Shown: positions 16,873 through 29,389 of the stretch, piece after piece | How the letters are laid out: the number at the start of each line of letters is the position of its first letter | How positions within the stretch are numbered: position 1 is the first letter of the stretch | From: Thermodesulfovibrionia bacterium | Lineage (GTDB): Bacteria > Nitrospirota > Thermodesulfovibrionia > UBA6902 | DNA: 64,000 nucleotides | Direction: 5' to 3' | NCBI GenBank assembly: GCA_030646035.1 | Contig: JAUSMY010000036.1 | Coordinates: 62,001-126,000 of the forward strand | The notes under the pieces: generated by a model | Told to the model about the DNA's origin: nothing | Databases searched by the model: none | The model's input: the letters and a program-made list of their open reading frames with translations, nothing else | Program-made: the position numbers and the translations under genes

Positions 16873-18207
16873 ATGACAACACATCCCAGGATAACAATTC
16901 TCGGCGGAGGCGCGGCAGGCCTGGCTGTCGGTTATTACTCCAGTAAGAACAAGATTCCGTTCACAATTCATGAGGCCGGTGAACGCATAGGCGGAAACTG
17001 TATTACATACAGGGAAGGGGATTTCCGTTTTGATTCAGGCGCGCACCGTTTTCATGACAAAGACGATGAGATCACCGAAGAATTCAGACAACTGCTTGGT
17101 GATGATTTCAGGAAGATAAAAGTTCCCAGCTATATCTATCACAATGGGAAGCTCGTCTTCTTTCCTCTTGCACCTCTTAACATGTTTAAGAACTTAGGGC
17201 CTTTTACCTTTTTTAAAGTTGCCGTTGAGATACTTGCCTCACGCATTGCGCCTGAAAAGAACAAGGGCAGTTTTAGAGATTTCGCGGTCAATACTTATGG
17301 GAAGACGCTTGCCCACAGTTTTCTTTTGAACTATTCTGAAAAGCTGTGGGGCAGGGACTGCAGCGAACTTTCACCTCAGATCGCAGGCAAGAGGATGAAG
17401 GGGCTTGACCTCAGAACCTTTGTTGTTGAGGCGGTTATGGGACAGCGGGCAAAGACGGAACATGTTGACGGCTCGTTCTACTATCCTGACCTCGGCATCG
17501 GGGCCATTACCGATAAGCTGGCAGAATATTGCGGTGAAGAAAATATCAGGAGAAGATCAGAGATAACCAAGGTTCTCTGTGGTGATAATAAAATAAAACA
17601 TATTGAGATAAATGGCAGTGAGATCCTTGAGGTCGATAAGCTGGTAAGTACGCTGCCACTCTATAATTTTCTGAGGATGATGGACCCTCAGCCTGAAGAA
17701 GGCATCCTGGAGATAGCAAAGAAACTGCGCTACCGTAATGTGGTGCTTGTTGCGTTCTTTCTTGAGAGAGAGTCGCTGACAGACGCCGGAACTATCTATT
17801 TCCCTGACAGTGATACACCTATCACTAGGATGTACGAACCAAGGAACAGAAGCAGACAGATGTCTCCGGCAGGCAGAACCTCACTGGTTGTTGAGATGCC
17901 GTGCGCCCCGGATGAACTTCTCTGGCATAGCAGTGATGAGAAGCTTGTTGAGACAGCGTATTCAAATCTTGCGGACATCGGCATTCTTAAGCCCGGCGAT
18001 GTAATTTCAACTTCAGTTAAAAGGCTCAGCCATGCCTATCCGGTGCTTGAGACCGGGTTTGAGGCAAAGGTGCAGGAAGTGAACGACTATCTGAAACGGT
18101 TTGAAAATCTGCGGCTTTCAGGAAGGAGCGGAAAGTTCGAATACGCCTGGATCCACGGCATGATGAGGTCCGGCAGGGAGATAGTTGATGAACATATCCT
18201 GGCTTAA
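16873..18207 (+). CDS. FAD-dependent oxidoreductase (protoporphyrinogen oxidase/UGM-like)
   Basis: A 444-residue flavoprotein. The N-terminal dinucleotide-binding motif GGGAAGLAVGYY is followed by an ERIGGNC-type second FAD motif, and SGAHRFHDKD is typical of the amine oxidase/HemY/UDP-galactopyranose mutase superfamily (COG1232). No signal peptide is seen. The downstream membrane gene overlaps its end by 20 bases, suggesting the two work together, possibly in glycan or lipid modification. The substrate cannot be named from sequence. Confidence 0.8.
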   Translation: MTTHPRITILGGGAAGLAVGYYSSKNKIPFTIHEAGERIGGNCITYREGDFRFDSGAHRFHDKDDEITEEFRQLLGDDFRKIKVPSYIYHNGKLVFFPLAPLNMFKNLGPFTFFKVAVEILASRIAPEKNKGSFRDFAVNTYGKTLAHSFLLNYSEKLWGRDCSELSPQIAGKRMKGLDLRTFVVEAVMGQRAKTEHVDGSFYYPDLGIGAITDKLAEYCGEENIRRRSEITKVLCGDNKIKHIEINGSEILEVDKLVSTLPLYNFLRMMDPQPEEGILEIAKKLRYRNVVLVAFFLERESLTDAGTIYFPDSDTPITRMYEPRNRSRQMSPAGRTSLVVEMPCAPDELLWHSSDEKLVETAYSNLADIGILKPGDVISTSVKRLSHAYPVLETGFEAKVQEVNDYLKRFENLRLSGRSGKFEYAWIHGMMRSGREIVDEHILA

Positions 18208-19198
18208 TCCGTACCTGCTTCTTTTGATTCCCGCATTTACATATCTTCTCTCCTATATTTACCTTTCTCTTTACCACCGGCAGCTCTTTATTTTCAATAC
18301 TGTGATACATGAGGGAGGAGTGTATACGCTCTTGCAGACGATCTTTTATTCTTCACATTTTCTCGGGCATATGCCGGTGCATACAGTGCTTGCACTTTTA
18401 TTTGTCGGAGTCTATCTATCGCTTGGCAAATTTGCCGTAAAGAAGGATGCCGTAAAGAAGATGCTGATAATATCCCTTCTCCTTCTCATATTCATAGCGA
18501 CAGCATTTTACCTCAGTTATAAGGAATTCGGTTATGAAGATACGCTTTCTTTTTTAGCCCAGCAGAAGCAGGCTGTTAATATTTATGAGGACGGCGGTTC
18601 CTGGAATCTGCATCTCCCCAGCACAATGATATTTTTTGCCTTTATTCCGGTTTATATATATTTCATAAAGAGGATATTTAAGAGAGATATATTTATCAAT
18701 AGAGGAGGTTATTTCTATATCGCTGCCGGAGTTGTCTCGTTTTTTCTATTCACTGTTATTATTAACAAAGATGTTTCAGAGGCATTTTATAAAGTTTGGA
18801 CTGATCCGAGATATCTTGCCCATAGCGTCAGGGAGGTTGCCACTTTTCCCATTACATATTTTCCTATACCGCTATCCATCATGCTGCTTTATGAGAAGAG
18901 AGAGAGCAGTCTGAAGCAGGCTGATATTCCTGTCGCGTTAACTTATTTTATAGGAATACTGGCATCTGTATTTTTATTAACAATGCTTTATCAGGCATAT
19001 GTTCCTCTGACAATCGGGATAGGCAGTCTGGCGCAGAAGCCTGCTTTTGCATCAGGCGGAAAGCTGTCAGTGCCGTATCTTCTGGCGTCGCATTACTTTG
19101 AGCACTTTCTCGATACAGTATATTTCACATTATTATGCCTGCTTCTCTATTTTGCCTCTGCGGTGAGCGGAAGAGAGAGAGTTATAAGGCCTGGATGA
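18188..19198 (+). CDS. Hypothetical multi-spanning membrane protein
   Basis: A 336-residue integral membrane protein with about seven or eight hydrophobic segments, rich in Phe, Tyr and Leu. I see no recognised catalytic motif; the stretch HLPSTMIFFAFIPVY and a C-terminal HYFEHFLDTVYF carry most of the polar residues within helices. ATG 18188 overlaps the FAD oxidoreductase gene, so translation is probably coupled. The family was not recognised. Confidence 0.75.
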   Translation: MNISWLNPYLLLLIPAFTYLLSYIYLSLYHRQLFIFNTVIHEGGVYTLLQTIFYSSHFLGHMPVHTVLALLFVGVYLSLGKFAVKKDAVKKMLIISLLLLIFIATAFYLSYKEFGYEDTLSFLAQQKQAVNIYEDGGSWNLHLPSTMIFFAFIPVYIYFIKRIFKRDIFINRGGYFYIAAGVVSFFLFTVIINKDVSEAFYKVWTDPRYLAHSVREVATFPITYFPIPLSIMLLYEKRESSLKQADIPVALTYFIGILASVFLLTMLYQAYVPLTIGIGSLAQKPAFASGGKLSVPYLLASHYFEHFLDTVYFTLLCLLLYFASAVSGRERVIRPG

Positions 19199-19210
19199 AA
19201 AGGAGTATAA

Positions 19211-21989
<2,779 letters not shown>

Positions 21990-21993
<4 letters not shown>

Positions 21994-23000
21994 GGGTTTT
22001 TATGTTTCTCTACTTTTTCTCCGATATACTCGGTCAGCTCTTTTAAGCCCGTCCTTGTAACAGCGCATATCGGGAAGAAATCATAGTTCTTATCTTTGCA
22101 ATATTGAGCGAGCTTGTCAAGCCTGCTCCCGTCGCCTTTTATATCGAGCTTTGTGCCGACAACCGCCTGTGTCTTATCCGTGAGCCCTTTGCTGTAGAGT
22201 TCAAGCTCCCTGTTTATCGTTTCAAAGTTCTCAACAGGATCTCCTTCAGCCATCTCTGATATATCAACGAGATGGAGCAGTATTGAGGTCCTTTCAACAT
22301 GACGCAGGAATTGGAATCCCAGGCCCGTGCCCTTATGAGCGCCTTCTATCAGCCCCGGGATATCAGCTATTACAAAGCTGCCGTATTCCCCGTGCTGCAC
22401 AACACCGAGTGCAGGTTTCAGAGTAGTAAAAGGATAATCCGCTATCTTCGGCCTTGCAGCGGAAAGCGCGGATATGAGGGTAGATTTGCCTGCGTTCGGA
22501 AGCCCTATCAGCCCTACATCGGCAAGGAGCTTGAGTTCAAGCACCAGCCTTTTCTCTTCGCCTTCCTCTCCCGGCTGGGCATATCTCGGCTCCTGCCTTG
22601 ACGGTCCCTTGAAGTGGGTATTGCCCAGTCCTCCCCTGCCGCCTTTGACAGCCATGAATTCTTCACCTTCAATAGTAAGGTCGGCAAGTATTTCACCTGT
22701 CTCCGCATCCTTAACTAGAGTTCCAAGCGGTACCGGCAGAATATAGTCATCAGCATTCTTGCCGTGCATCTCCTGTCCCATGCCGTTCTCTCCCTTTTTG
22801 GCGATATACTCCCGCCTGTATTTAAAGTCGAGAAGGGTGCTGTGACTGGTAGAGGCTACAAATATGACATGCCCGCCTCTTCCACCGTCGCCGCCGTTAG
22901 GCCCGCCATTAGGCACGTACTTCTCCCTGCGGAAGCTTACACAGCCCTTTCCGCCGTGTCCTGCTACTACATGTATCTCTGCGCTGTCTATAAATTTCAT
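21990..23000 (-). CDS. obg: Obg/CgtA GTPase
   Basis: An essential ribosome-associated GTPase. The 336-residue protein has the glycine-rich Obg fold at the N-terminus (residues 1-158, with GGDGGRGG) and a GTPase domain with G1 GLPNAGKST, G3 DIPGLIEGA and G4 TKLD. No OCT domain is present, as in many lineages. It is preceded by rplU-rpmA in the usual order, but a hairpin terminator lies between rpmA and obg. Confidence 0.97.
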
Positions 23001-23033
23001 AGTTTTAACAATACATCAAATCCTTAAATAAAA

Positions 23034-23057
23034 AAAGGCGGGTAGAAACCCGCCTTT
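23034..23057 (-). terminator. Intrinsic terminator/attenuator between rpmA and obg
   Basis: A perfect 9-bp stem, AAAGGCGGG at 23034-23042 with CCCGCCTTT at 23049-23057, and a 6-base loop. Read on the minus strand it runs into a T-rich tract (23027-23037), as expected of an intrinsic terminator for rplU-rpmA. Since obg starts only 34 bases further, it may work as a partial terminator lowering obg-proB expression. Confidence 0.85.
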
Positions 23058-23104
23058 CACATTGAAATATTATTTTTAAACTCTTAACTTCTTCGCCTCT
23101 GCGA

Positions 23105-23120
23105 ATCCGACGAGTCGGAT
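23105..23120. repeat. Short perfect palindrome after rpmA
   Basis: ATCCGACGAGTCGGAT forms 6-7 bp arms around a CG/GA centre, 7 bases past the rpmA stop and 48 bases before the terminator stem. It could be an mRNA 3'-end hairpin or a half REP-like element. Nothing else about its role can be read. Confidence 0.5.
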
Positions 23121-23126
23121 AACTTG

Positions 23127-23390
23127 TTATACCTGTGCTTCAGGATAGATACTGACCAGCTTTCTTGTCCGACCCTTATGTTCGAACTTTACGTATCCGG
23201 CAGCCTTTGCAAAGAGGGTATCGTCTCCGCCCCTGCCTACATTCAAGCCGGGATGTATCTTGGTGCCGCGCTGCCTTATCAGTACACTGCCGGCCTTGAC
23301 CAGCTCTCCGCCGTATTTCTTTACGCCGAGACGTTTTGAGTGACTTTCGCGTCCGTTCCTTGTACTTCCAACACCTTTTTTATGAGCCAT
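23127..23390 (-). CDS. rpmA: 50S ribosomal protein L27
   Basis: An 87-residue large-subunit protein whose N-terminal tail reaches the peptidyl transferase centre. The start [19 protein letters not shown] and [15 protein letters not shown] are diagnostic of L27. No Firmicutes-type cleavable N-terminal extension is present. It lies 17 bases after rplU. Confidence 0.98.
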   Translation of the reverse strand: MAHKKGVGSTRNGRESHSKRLGVKKYGGELVKAGSVLIRQRGTKIHPGLNVGRGGDDTLFAKAAGYVKFEHKGRTRKLVSIYPEAQV

Positions 23391-23407
23391 TTCTATATTC
23401 TCCGTTA

Positions 23408-23716
23408 TTAATTTGAAACAATACCAGTTATCTTGACAGTGGTCAAGGTCTGTCTGTGTCCTCTAAGCTTTCTGTGGTTCTTTCTCGTCTTCTGCTTAAA
23501 GATAAGGACCTTTCTGTCTTTTGCACTACCAACAACATTGGCGGTTACTTTTGCAGCCGAGATGATCGGGGTGCCGTAAGTGACATTCTCGCCGTCAGAG
23601 AGCATCAGCACATTTTCGAATGTGACGCTGTCCTTATTTTCTATCTTTTCGATCTTTATGGTATCACCTTCAGATACCCTGTACTGCTTGCCGCCTGTCT
23701 CTATTATCGCGTACAT
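23408..23716 (-). CDS. rplU: 50S ribosomal protein L21
   Basis: A 102-residue 23S rRNA-binding protein. [18 protein letters not shown] and the basic C-terminal [14 protein letters not shown] stretch identify L21. It is the first gene of rplU-rpmA-obg-proB; its promoter should lie in the AT-rich 23.72-23.94 kb spacer. Confidence 0.98.
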   Translation of the reverse strand: MYAIIETGGKQYRVSEGDTIKIEKIENKDSVTFENVLMLSDGENVTYGTPIISAAKVTANVVGSAKDRKVLIFKQKTRKNHRKLRGHRQTLTTVKITGIVSN

Positions 23717-23940
23717 TGTTTTTCTCCAGATTTTATGTAGGTATATTTTTTAACATAATAATGAATATAAAGTCAATTTACTCTATCTATCGGCAACTAT
23801 AACATTTTATCAATATATTGGCGGATGGTGCTTTAATATTTATTTGATAGTGAGGTACACTTAATAAAGTTCTGGGGAAGAAATCTAGGATAACGCCCGA
23901 AATCAAAAAGATAAACAAAGGAAGAGCCATTAAGGCTATT

Positions 23941-24591
23941 ATGGTCAAAGATCTCAAAAGGCTGTCAGCTGTCTTAATCGTTCTTTTAATCTTTCCCGTT
24001 TTTGCCTGCCACAAAGCCGCTCCAAAGGTCTCCTATCTCCAAGAAAATTCGGTTATACTCGCCTTTGGCGACAGTCTCACATTCGGGATAGGCGCGGAGG
24101 GGTCTGAGGATACCTATCCGGCAGTGCTTCAAAAATTAATAAACCGGAAGGTGATAAATGCCGGTGTATCCGGCGAGGTCACAGCAAAGGGGATTGAAAG
24201 GCTTCCCGGACTTCTGGATGAATATAAACCCTCGCTTCTGATCCTCTGCCACGGCGGCAATGACCTCATGAGAAAGCTCGGAGATGAAAAGGCGGCTGAT
24301 AACATCAGGGCGATGATAAGGATGGCTAAGGAGAGTGGGGTAGATGTAGTGCTGCTTGGGGTTCCGAGGCTCAGCCTGACCTCAATGTCTGCCGCAGGAT
24401 TTTACAAAGAGATTGCCGAAGAGTTTAATATTCCTTATGATAATCATATACTCTTTGACATAGTGTCGAACGCAAGCCTGAAGAGCGACTATATTCACCC
24501 TAATGTAAAGGGATACCGCATGATGGCAGAGGCGGTTGCTGAGCTTCTTCTCAATGGCGGGGCGATAGAGCATATCAATGTTATTGATTAA
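23941..24591 (+). CDS. SGNH/GDSL-family lipoprotein esterase
   Basis: A 216-residue lipase/acylesterase of the TesA/arylesterase type. An N-terminal signal ends in a lipobox-like FPVFAC, suggesting a lipoprotein. The catalytic block I is AFGDSLTFGIG, followed by block III HGGNDLM (GxND) and a C-terminal DYIHPN holding the Asp-His pair. It probably acts in the periplasm on acyl esters; the natural substrate is unknown. A small lipoprotein gene follows. Confidence 0.88.
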   Translation: MVKDLKRLSAVLIVLLIFPVFACHKAAPKVSYLQENSVILAFGDSLTFGIGAEGSEDTYPAVLQKLINRKVINAGVSGEVTAKGIERLPGLLDEYKPSLLILCHGGNDLMRKLGDEKAADNIRAMIRMAKESGVDVVLLGVPRLSLTSMSAAGFYKEIAEEFNIPYDNHILFDIVSNASLKSDYIHPNVKGYRMMAEAVAELLLNGGAIEHINVID

Positions 24592-24630
24592 TTTTTCTAT
24601 AATGTATCTAAATAAGTAATGGAGAATATA

Positions 24631-24819
24631 ATGAAATTATTAAAACTTTTGATCGTATTCCTCTTTGTCATTCAGCTAAGCGGCTGTTTCTTTACAAAGG
24701 TCGTGACCGTTCCTATGCGAGTAGGCGGGGCTGTAGTTTCGGTTATCCCAGGCGTGGGCAACGCGGCTGACGGAGTTATTGATCTCGCTGCTGATGGAAT
24801 TGATACAGTCCCATTTTGA
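24631..24819 (+). CDS. Small lipoprotein (DUF6726-like)
   Basis: A 62-residue protein with a signal sequence and lipobox LSGC at about residues 16-19. It is followed by FFTKVVTVPMRVGGAVVS and a repeated GNAADGVIDLAADG segment, recalling the DUF6726 family. ATG 24631 is preferred because GGAG lies 6 bases upstream; the longer frame begins at 24619. Function unknown. Confidence 0.7.
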   Translation: MKLLKLLIVFLFVIQLSGCFFTKVVTVPMRVGGAVVSVIPGVGNAADGVIDLAADGIDTVPF

Positions 24820-24874
24820 TTTTCTATGATGTATTACAAACGTTGAAAAGATGGCGTGGTTATGCAGAAATCAG

Positions 24875-25984
24875 CTACACATTAAACTTAAAATTAATAA
24901 TATCTCCGTCCTTTACCTCATAGGTTTTGCCTTCCTGCCTGAACAGGCCTTTTTCTTTTGCCTTGGCCATATCTCCGCCTGAGGCGATGAAGTCTTCATA
25001 ACTGACAGTCTCTGCCCTGATAAAACCCCTCTCGATATCCGAGTGTATCTTTCCGGCCGCCTGCTGGGCGCGGAGGCCTTTTCTTATCGTCCACGCCCTC
25101 ACCTCATCTGTGCCCGATGTCAGGAATGAGATAAGCCCGAGCGCATCGTAGGATACATGGCAGAGCTTCTTCATTGCGGGTTCCTCAATGCCGAGTTCAT
25201 CCAGAAATTCTTTTGCTTCATCAGGAGGAAGCTGGGCTATCTCCATCTCTATCTTTCCGCAGAGGGTCAGGATCTGAGGCGCTATGCCTTTGCCTTTTCC
25301 CTTAAAAAATGTCTCAACTTTATTCTGGATCTCTTTTGCCTTATCAGAGTTGATATCGCTCTCATTAATATTGAGAACGATTATCTCATGCATGGTCGTC
25401 AGCAGCTGGTACGGGAGCATCTGCCTCTTCTCTTCATCGTTAAACTCAATATCTCTCAGTGATATCTCATCCTCAAGAGCGGTTTTGCATTTCAGCAGAA
25501 GGCCTTTATCACCTGTCTCAGGCTTTTTGCCTTTCTTTTCCTGCGCCTCTATCTTCTCAAGCCTCTTCTCTACAAACTCAAGGTCGCCGAGGATAAGCTC
25601 TGCCTCAAATGAAGAGACATCCCGCAGAGGGTCAACGCTCTTCATCGGGTGTATGACTGAGGCATCTTCAAATGCGCGCACAACATGCACTATCGCGTCA
25701 GCATCCTTCAGTAGTTTGAAGACCTTTGCGTTCTGCGAGGTATCGCCTGATGTTATGCCGAGGTAATCAAGATACTCTACTGTTGCATAGGTAGTCTTCT
25801 TTGGTTCGTATATCTCTACGAGCTTATCGATCCGCGCATCAGGAACTTTTACAATGCCGTGCTGCGGCTCAATATCAGCGGATATTGAAGTAGGATAGGC
25901 GGTGGTTTCAAGGTTCTGGCCTGTCAGCGCGTTAAAAATCGTGGTCTTTCCCGAATTTGAAAAGCCTGTGATTATGAGCTTCAC
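24875..25984 (-). CDS. ychF: YchF/Ola1-type nucleotide-binding P-loop ATPase
   Basis: A 369-residue Obg-family protein that prefers ATP and binds ribosomes. It has P-loop GFSNSGKTT, a coiled-coil insertion (about 135-200) and a C-terminal TGS domain ([44 protein letters not shown] region). The P-loop and switch residues differ a little from textbook YchF, so this may be a YchF-like subgroup. It overlaps hemL by 4 bases. Confidence 0.9.
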   Translation of the reverse strand: MKLIITGFSNSGKTTIFNALTGQNLETTAYPTSISADIEPQHGIVKVPDARIDKLVEIYEPKKTTYATVEYLDYLGITSGDTSQNAKVFKLLKDADAIVHVVRAFEDASVIHPMKSVDPLRDVSSFEAELILGDLEFVEKRLEKIEAQEKKGKKPETGDKGLLLKCKTALEDEISLRDIEFNDEEKRQMLPYQLLTTMHEIIVLNINESDINSDKAKEIQNKVETFFKGKGKGIAPQILTLCGKIEMEIAQLPPDEAKEFLDELGIEEPAMKKLCHVSYDALGLISFLTSGTDEVRAWTIRKGLRAQQAAGKIHSDIERGFIRAETVSYEDFIASGGDMAKAKEKGLFRQEGKTYEVKDGDIINFKFNV

Positions 25985-27273
25985 TTGATCTCTTTAAATG
26001 TCTCGTACGCAGCCCTTGCTGTCTTATTTATATCAGCGTTTGTATGAGCAAGCGACATGAAGCCAGCCTCGTATGCGGATGGCGCAAGGTTTATGCCCCT
26101 GTCAAGCATCTTTCTGAAGTAGAGCGAGAACTTTGCGGTGTCTGTCTTTGCCGCGTCAGTGAAGTTGTAGACCTCTTTATCAGTGAAGTATGTGCAGAAC
26201 ATTGTGCCCGCCCTGTAGAACTTTGTCTTGATGCCTGCGCGCTTTGCAGCATCTTTGAGAGCTTCATCAAGAGCCTTTGATTTTGCCATAAGGGTTTTGT
26301 ATGTCTCAGGCTTTGAGAGTATTTTTAATGTCTCAATGCCTGCTGTCATTGCAAGCGGGTTTCCTGAGAGCGTGCCTGCCTGATACACCGGGCCGTCAGG
26401 AGCTATCTTTCTCATAATCTCTTCCCTTCCGCCGTATGCGCCTACCGGCAGTCCGCCGCCAATAACTTTGCCAAGGCATGTCATATCAGGCTTTATGCCG
26501 AATGCCTTCTGCGCTCCGCCGTATGAGACCCTGAAACCTGTCATGACCTCATCAAATATAAGAACGATGCCGTGCTGCTTCGTCACCTTTCTTAAACCTT
26601 CAAGATATCCCGGCTTCGGCAGGATACATCCGCTGTTTCCGACAACAGGCTCGATGATTACACATGCGATATCTTTGCCTGCCTTTCCACATATCTTCTT
26701 AAATGCAGCAAGGTCGTTATAGGGAAGCGTGATAGTATTTCTTGCATAATCCTTCGGCACTCCCGGGCTTGTGGGAACGCCGAATGTAGCCATACCGGAA
26801 CCGGCCTTAACAAGAAGTCCATCAGCGTGTCCGTGGTAGCATCCCTCAAACTTTACAATCTTGTCCCTTCCTGTAAAACCGCGCGCAGCTCTGATAGCGC
26901 TCATCGTTGCCTCAGTGCCTGAGCTGACCATCCTCATCACTTCCATTGAGGGATATACCTTGCGAACCATGCCAGCAAGCTCCACCTCAAGAGGTGTGGG
27001 CGCTCCAAAACTTGTTCCTTTTTCAGCAGCCTTCTGAAGCGCCTTTATAATAGTTGGATTCGCATGGCCGAGTATCATCGGCCCCCATGAGAGCACGTAA
27101 TCTATATATTCGTTTCCGTCAACGTCGTATATCTTTGAGCCTTTTGCGGAATCTATGAAGATAGGGTTGCCGCCGACAGCATTGAATGCGCGGACAGGGC
27201 TGTTCACCCCGCCGGGGATCAGGCGTTTTGCCTTATTAAAGAGTTCTTTTGATTTTTTGTGATTCAGCGCCAT
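25981..27273 (-). CDS. hemL: Glutamate-1-semialdehyde 2,1-aminomutase
   Basis: Converts glutamate-1-semialdehyde to 5-aminolevulinate in the C5 haem pathway. The 430-residue length is standard. Signatures include [33 protein letters not shown], the DEVMTGFRV stretch and the PLP lysine in [18 protein letters not shown] related class III aminotransferase occurs at 54.2 kb, but it lacks these hemL-specific blocks. Confidence 0.96.
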   Translation of the reverse strand: MALNHKKSKELFNKAKRLIPGGVNSPVRAFNAVGGNPIFIDSAKGSKIYDVDGNEYIDYVLSWGPMILGHANPTIIKALQKAAEKGTSFGAPTPLEVELAGMVRKVYPSMEVMRMVSSGTEATMSAIRAARGFTGRDKIVKFEGCYHGHADGLLVKAGSGMATFGVPTSPGVPKDYARNTITLPYNDLAAFKKICGKAGKDIACVIIEPVVGNSGCILPKPGYLEGLRKVTKQHGIVLIFDEVMTGFRVSYGGAQKAFGIKPDMTCLGKVIGGGLPVGAYGGREEIMRKIAPDGPVYQAGTLSGNPLAMTAGIETLKILSKPETYKTLMAKSKALDEALKDAAKRAGIKTKFYRAGTMFCTYFTDKEVYNFTDAAKTDTAKFSLYFRKMLDRGINLAPSAYEAGFMSLAHTNADINKTARAAYETFKEIK

Positions 27274-27355
27274 GATATGCTCCTGTAAGTAGTTATTTAA
27301 TGAGATTTTATTTAACTATAATATGCGGAAAGATGTCAAAGTAAAATATAATTAA

Positions 27356-27447
27356 CCCCTCTGTGTCTCCCCTTACCAAGGGGAGAATTAAAGATCCCCT
27401 CTTTACCAAGGACCAACAGTAGGTGCCTTAAGCAGGGGCAGGGAGGT
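27356..27447. repeat. Intergenic C/G-rich palindromic repeat, compound copy
   Basis: The 32-base unit at 27356-27387 contains a CTCCCCTT-ACC-AAGGGGAG hairpin. It matches the unit at 34316-34347 at all but three positions. A second, degraded unit follows (from about 27395, TCCCCTCTTTACCAAGGA), and then a G-rich end. It lies between two minus-strand genes, in the spacer upstream of hemL, and ends at the permease stop. It is probably a dispersed non-coding repeat. Confidence 0.6.
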
Positions 27448-28662
27448 TTATTCATGCCGAAGCGCGTCTATTGGATCGAGCCTCGCAGCCTTCTGCGCAG
27501 GGAAGTATCCGAAGATCACGCCTACTGCCGCGGAAAATGCAAAGGCTGTGAGCACGACCCATGGATTAAGCACGAGCGGGACAGAGAGCAAATTTGCTCC
27601 TGCAGCTGAAGCAGAAAGTCCCAGCAGGATACCGACTATTCCTCCCAATGATGAGAGCACAACCGCCTCTATGAGAAACTGCATCAGCACTTCGCGCTCC
27701 ATCGCGCCTATGGCAAGCCGGATGCCTATCTCTCTTGTACGTTCTGTAACAGAGACGAGCATGATATTCATGATGCCTATCCCGCCGACCAGAAGGCTGA
27801 CAGCTGCTACAGCGCTCAAAAGGGCGGTAAGCACCCGCGTCGTTCCTGTCAGTGTGCTTACGATCTCCTTCATATCCCTCACATTAAAATCATCCTCTTC
27901 CCCTGTTGTGATGCGCCTGCGCTCGCGCATCAGCAGTTCGATGTCGCTCTTGACCTTTTCAGTTGAAACCCCGTCCTGAGCCGATACCAGTATGGTGCTG
28001 ATATCGATATCTCCTGCTATCCGCCTGTGAAACATATGCACCGGAACGAGCACAAAATCATCCTGATCGCTGCCGAAGCTGGACTGGCCCTTTGATACAA
28101 GGACTCCGATCACCTGGCATGAGAGCTTTCCAAGACGGATCATGCTACCGGTAGGGCTGATGCCGCCGAAGAGCTTGTCACGCACCGTTGTGCCTATGAT
28201 GCATACAGACTTTCCTGCCCGCAGTTCTCCATCGGTAAATTCCCGGCCTTCAAGCAGAGGCCAGTTCCTAACATCCAGATAAGCGTTGTTCGTGCCTGTG
28301 ACCGAAGTAGACCAGTTCTCGCTCCCGTAAATTGCCTGTATGGACTGGTTTGCAATAGGCGCGACAGCAGCCAGGCCTGAGACCACACGTGAGATAACAT
28401 CGGCATCATCAATGCGGAACATCGGGGCGCTTGAACGCGCGCCGCCGCCGGGGCCGTGAAATCCCTGGCCGGGCCTCACCTGCAGCATATTGCTTCCGAG
28501 CTTGGTTATATCTGAGGTGACCTGCGCAGTAGCACCGCTGCCGAGGGTGACCATGGTGATCACTGCTGCAACTCCTATCACGATGCCGAGAATGGTCAGG
28601 GACGAACGCAGTACGTTCCGCCTGATCTCCCTTAGTGCAAGAAGAATAGTATTAAATATCAT
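27448..28662 (-). CDS. ABC transporter permease, MacB/FtsX type
   Basis: A 404-residue inner-membrane subunit with one N-terminal helix, a large periplasmic MacB_PCD domain (about 45-245) and three C-terminal helices forming the FtsX domain ([22 protein letters not shown]). In classical MacB the ATPase is fused to this part; here the two are separate adjacent genes. It is the last gene of a four-gene efflux operon and overlaps the ATPase gene by 1 base. Confidence 0.93.
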   Translation of the reverse strand: MIFNTILLALREIRRNVLRSSLTILGIVIGVAAVITMVTLGSGATAQVTSDITKLGSNMLQVRPGQGFHGPGGGARSSAPMFRIDDADVISRVVSGLAAVAPIANQSIQAIYGSENWSTSVTGTNNAYLDVRNWPLLEGREFTDGELRAGKSVCIIGTTVRDKLFGGISPTGSMIRLGKLSCQVIGVLVSKGQSSFGSDQDDFVLVPVHMFHRRIAGDIDISTILVSAQDGVSTEKVKSDIELLMRERRRITTGEEDDFNVRDMKEIVSTLTGTTRVLTALLSAVAAVSLLVGGIGIMNIMLVSVTERTREIGIRLAIGAMEREVLMQFLIEAVVLSSLGGIVGILLGLSASAAGANLLSVPLVLNPWVVLTAFAFSAAVGVIFGYFPAQKAARLDPIDALRHE

Positions 28663-29387
28663 TACGGCCTCTCCCCGTTCTGCCGGTCTGTCTCTATAGA
28701 GCCGTCGCGGAAACGGACGATGCGTTTTGCATAGGCTGCCATATCAGCCTCATGTGTCACCATCACTATGGTAATGCCCCGCTCTTTATTGAACCTTGTC
28801 AGCAGATCCATGATCTCACGGCTGCGGGCGGTATCCAGATTTCCGGTAGGTTCATCAGCCAGCAGCAGGGCCGGTTTTGTGACTATTGCTCTGGCGATAG
28901 CTACCCGCTGCTGCTGGCCGCCTGAGAGTTTATTAGGGGTATGTGATTCCCATCCGTTAAGGCCTACGGATTCAAGCGCCTCAAGCGCCTGAGCGCGCCG
29001 CTGCACCGCAGGGATGCCGCGATATACAAGAGGCAGTTCGACATTTTCAAGGGCGGTGGTGCGGTTCAGAAGGTTATAGCCCTGAAAGACAAATCCGAGA
29101 TAGTTGCGCCGCAGGAGAGCGCGCTGGTCACGATACAGCTTTCCGGCATCAACCCCCCGGAATAGATATGCACCGGAAGTAGGGGTGTCAAGGCACCCGA
29201 GTATATTCATGCAGGTTGATTTACCCGAGCCGCTCGGCCCCATCACAGCCACAAATTCACCTGCTTCAATAGAGAGGTCTATTCCGCGCAGCGCCTGCAT
29301 CTCTGCCTCACCGGTTCCGTAGACCTTATTCACGCCCTTGAGCCGGATCAGCTTTTGGCTTTCAGTATTTCGGGATTCATCCGGCAT
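28662..29387 (-). CDS. ABC transporter ATP-binding protein, MacB/LolD type
   Basis: A 241-residue ATPase with Walker [11 protein letters not shown]-loop FQGYN, signature LSGGQQQR, Walker [12 protein letters not shown] and the H-loop THE. The closely coupled permease and adaptor genes assign it to the MacB-type efflux group, which uses ATP hydrolysis to drive a periplasmic pump rather than to move substrate through the membrane. Confidence 0.95.
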   Translation of the reverse strand: MPDESRNTESQKLIRLKGVNKVYGTGEAEMQALRGIDLSIEAGEFVAVMGPSGSGKSTCMNILGCLDTPTSGAYLFRGVDAGKLYRDQRALLRRNYLGFVFQGYNLLNRTTALENVELPLVYRGIPAVQRRAQALEALESVGLNGWESHTPNKLSGGQQQRVAIARAIVTKPALLLADEPTGNLDTARSREIMDLLTRFNKERGITIVMVTHEADMAAYAKRIVRFRDGSIETDRQNGERP

Positions 29388-29389
29388 AG

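Noticed and set aside
23787-24014. 75-codon minus-strand frame before the GDSL lipoprotein gene
   Set aside because: It covers the promoter spacer and the start of the esterase gene on the other strand, lacks a ribosome site and looks random apart from one hydrophobic stretch.
27356-27447. Possible CRISPR array or transposon end
   Set aside because: There are at most two degenerate units with no spacers of regular length, and no transposase nearby; it is better described as an intergenic palindromic repeat.
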